Origin: Geminicoccaceae bacterium
GTDB taxonomy: Bacteria > Pseudomonadota > Alphaproteobacteria > Geminicoccales > Geminicoccaceae
Assembly: GCA_030824835.1 (NCBI GenBank)
Contig: JAPJRA010000223.1
Location: forward strand, 1-6,098
Direction of reading: 5' to 3'
DNA length: 6,098 bases
In this document: one piece after another, positions 5,329 to 6,098 of the stretch
How the letters are laid out: each line of letters begins with the position of its first letter
Numbering within the stretch: the stretch's first letter is position 1
Notes under the pieces: generated by a model
The model's database searches: none
The model's input: only the letters and a program-made list of their open reading frames with translations
What the model was told of the DNA's origin: nothing
Position numbers and translations under genes: made by a program

Positions 5329-6098
5329 ATGGCACAGATCAGCGGGGTCAACCGGGCCGGCGAGATGGCCGTGTTCGCCCAGGTGGTCGAGCACGGCAAC
5401 CTCACCAGGGCCGCCGCCAGTCTGCGCCTGTCGCCCTCGGCGGTGAGCAAGCTGATCGGCCGGCTCGAGGACCGGCTGGGCGTGCGCCTCCTGCAACGGA
5501 CCACGCGCCGGGTCTCGACCACCGCCGAGGGGCGCCTGTTCTACGAGCGCGCCCGCGAGATCCTGGACGAGCTCGACGCCGCCGAGGAGCTGGTCAGCGC
5601 CGGCCGGCTGCGCCCGCGCGGCACGCTGCGCGTCAGTCTCAGCCACGGCTTCGGCATGAGCCAGATCATGCCGCTGGTGCCGGCCTTCGCCGCCCGCTTT
5701 CCCGAGATCGAGCTGCAGCTGGCCTTCGCCGACCGCCGCCTCGACCTGGTCAGCGAGGGCCTCGACCTGGCGCTGCGCCTGGGGCCGGTGCACGACGACA
5801 CGCTGGTCGCCCGCCGCCTCGGCGACCATGGCCGCATCGTCTGCGCCGCCCCCGCCTATGTCCTGCGGCACGGCCTGCCGGCCACGCCCGCGGACCTGGC
5901 CCGCCACAACTGCATCCTGTTCGACCAGCCGGAATATCTCAACCACTGGCCGTTCCGCGGCCCGGACGGCGCCGTCCAGCGCCTGCCGATGCGCGGCAAT
6001 TTCCGCAGCGACAATGGCGACGCGCTCTACGAGCTGCTGCTCGGCGGCAGCGGCATCGCCCACGCCGCCGACTTCCTGGCCCTGCCCCACCTCGCCGC
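5329..6098 (+). CDS. LysR-family transcriptional regulator (3' truncated by the window edge)
   Basis: 256 codons are visible with no stop before the window ends; typical length is about 300, so roughly 45 residues are missing. The N-terminal winged helix-turn-helix reads VFAQVVEHGNLTRAAASLR (15-33) and LSPSAVSKLIGRLEDRLGVR (34-53), followed by LLQRTTRRVSTTAEG (54-68) and a linker helix to about 93. The effector domain begins at GTLRVSLSHGFG and contains LDLVSEGLDLALRLG, the substrate-fold pattern of the CrgA-like LysR group. It should bind a small co-inducer and DNA as a tetramer; neither ligand nor targets can be read. ATG 5329 is chosen because it gives the normal short leader before the helix-turn-helix. 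There is no clear ribosome site before it, and the in-frame Met at residue 13 would clip the first helix. It is divergent from the small gene, and dyads in between suggest autoregulation. The cupin operon lies just beyond and may be a further target. Confidence 0.93.
   Translation, partial: MAQISGVNRAGEMAVFAQVVEHGNLTRAAASLRLSPSAVSKLIGRLEDRLGVRLLQRTTRRVSTTAEGRLFYERAREILDELDAAEELVSAGRLRPRGTLRVSLSHGFGMSQIMPLVPAFAARFPEIELQLAFADRRLDLVSEGLDLALRLGPVHDDTLVARRLGDHGRIVCAAPAYVLRHGLPATPADLARHNCILFDQPEYLNHWPFRGPDGAVQRLPMRGNFRSDNGDALYELLLGGSGIAHAADFLALPHLA

Noticed and set aside
5017..6090. 357-residue minus-strand frame across the LysR gene
   Set aside because: Antisense shadow of an unmistakable LysR regulator that runs off the window end.

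Overview
The window is about 6.1 kb of GC-rich, densely coding bacterial DNA. The protein families, the C/G-ending codons and the gene spacing suggest a high-GC alphaproteobacterium, perhaps Rhodospirillales-like. That placement is inference from style; there is no rRNA or other phylogenetic marker here. I see no mobile element, CRISPR array, tRNA or rRNA.

Left part (1-2518). The last 17 codons of a possible upstream gene end at 54. A strong dyad follows at 69-100, then a 14-helix DHA2-type multidrug-efflux MFS gene (180-1670, +). It converges, with only 7 bp between the stop codons, on a small exported DUF4864 protein (1678-2112, -). That gene is divergent from a YbjQ/UPF0145 gene (2198-2518, +), with an 85-bp shared promoter region holding an imperfect dyad.

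Right part (2618-6098). Three co-directional genes look like one operon: a second, 12-helix MFS permease of the Fsr-like kind (2618-3835), a TSUP (TauE/SafE) anion permease (3893-4678) and a small cupin (4692-5102). Gaps are 57 and 13 bp. Next comes a 58-codon gene on the minus strand (5066-5242) with a good ribosome binding site, whose 3' end overlaps the cupin 3' end by 37 bp. It is divergent from a LysR-family regulator (5329 to beyond the window edge). The 86 bp between them carry three small dyads, which suit an autoregulated LysR divergent promoter.

How the parts work together: the window is mostly membrane efflux plus regulation. The left permease probably expels hydrophobic drugs. The right operon pairs an MFS exporter with a TSUP anion permease and a cupin that may bind or transform a small molecule, possibly under the nearby LysR protein; the substrate cannot be read from sequence. 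I found no clear evidence of an undescribed system. The most interesting items are the 69-100 dyad with its competing hairpin, the small antisense gene 5066-5242, the LysR-proximal dyads, and the cupin lacking canonical metal ligands.
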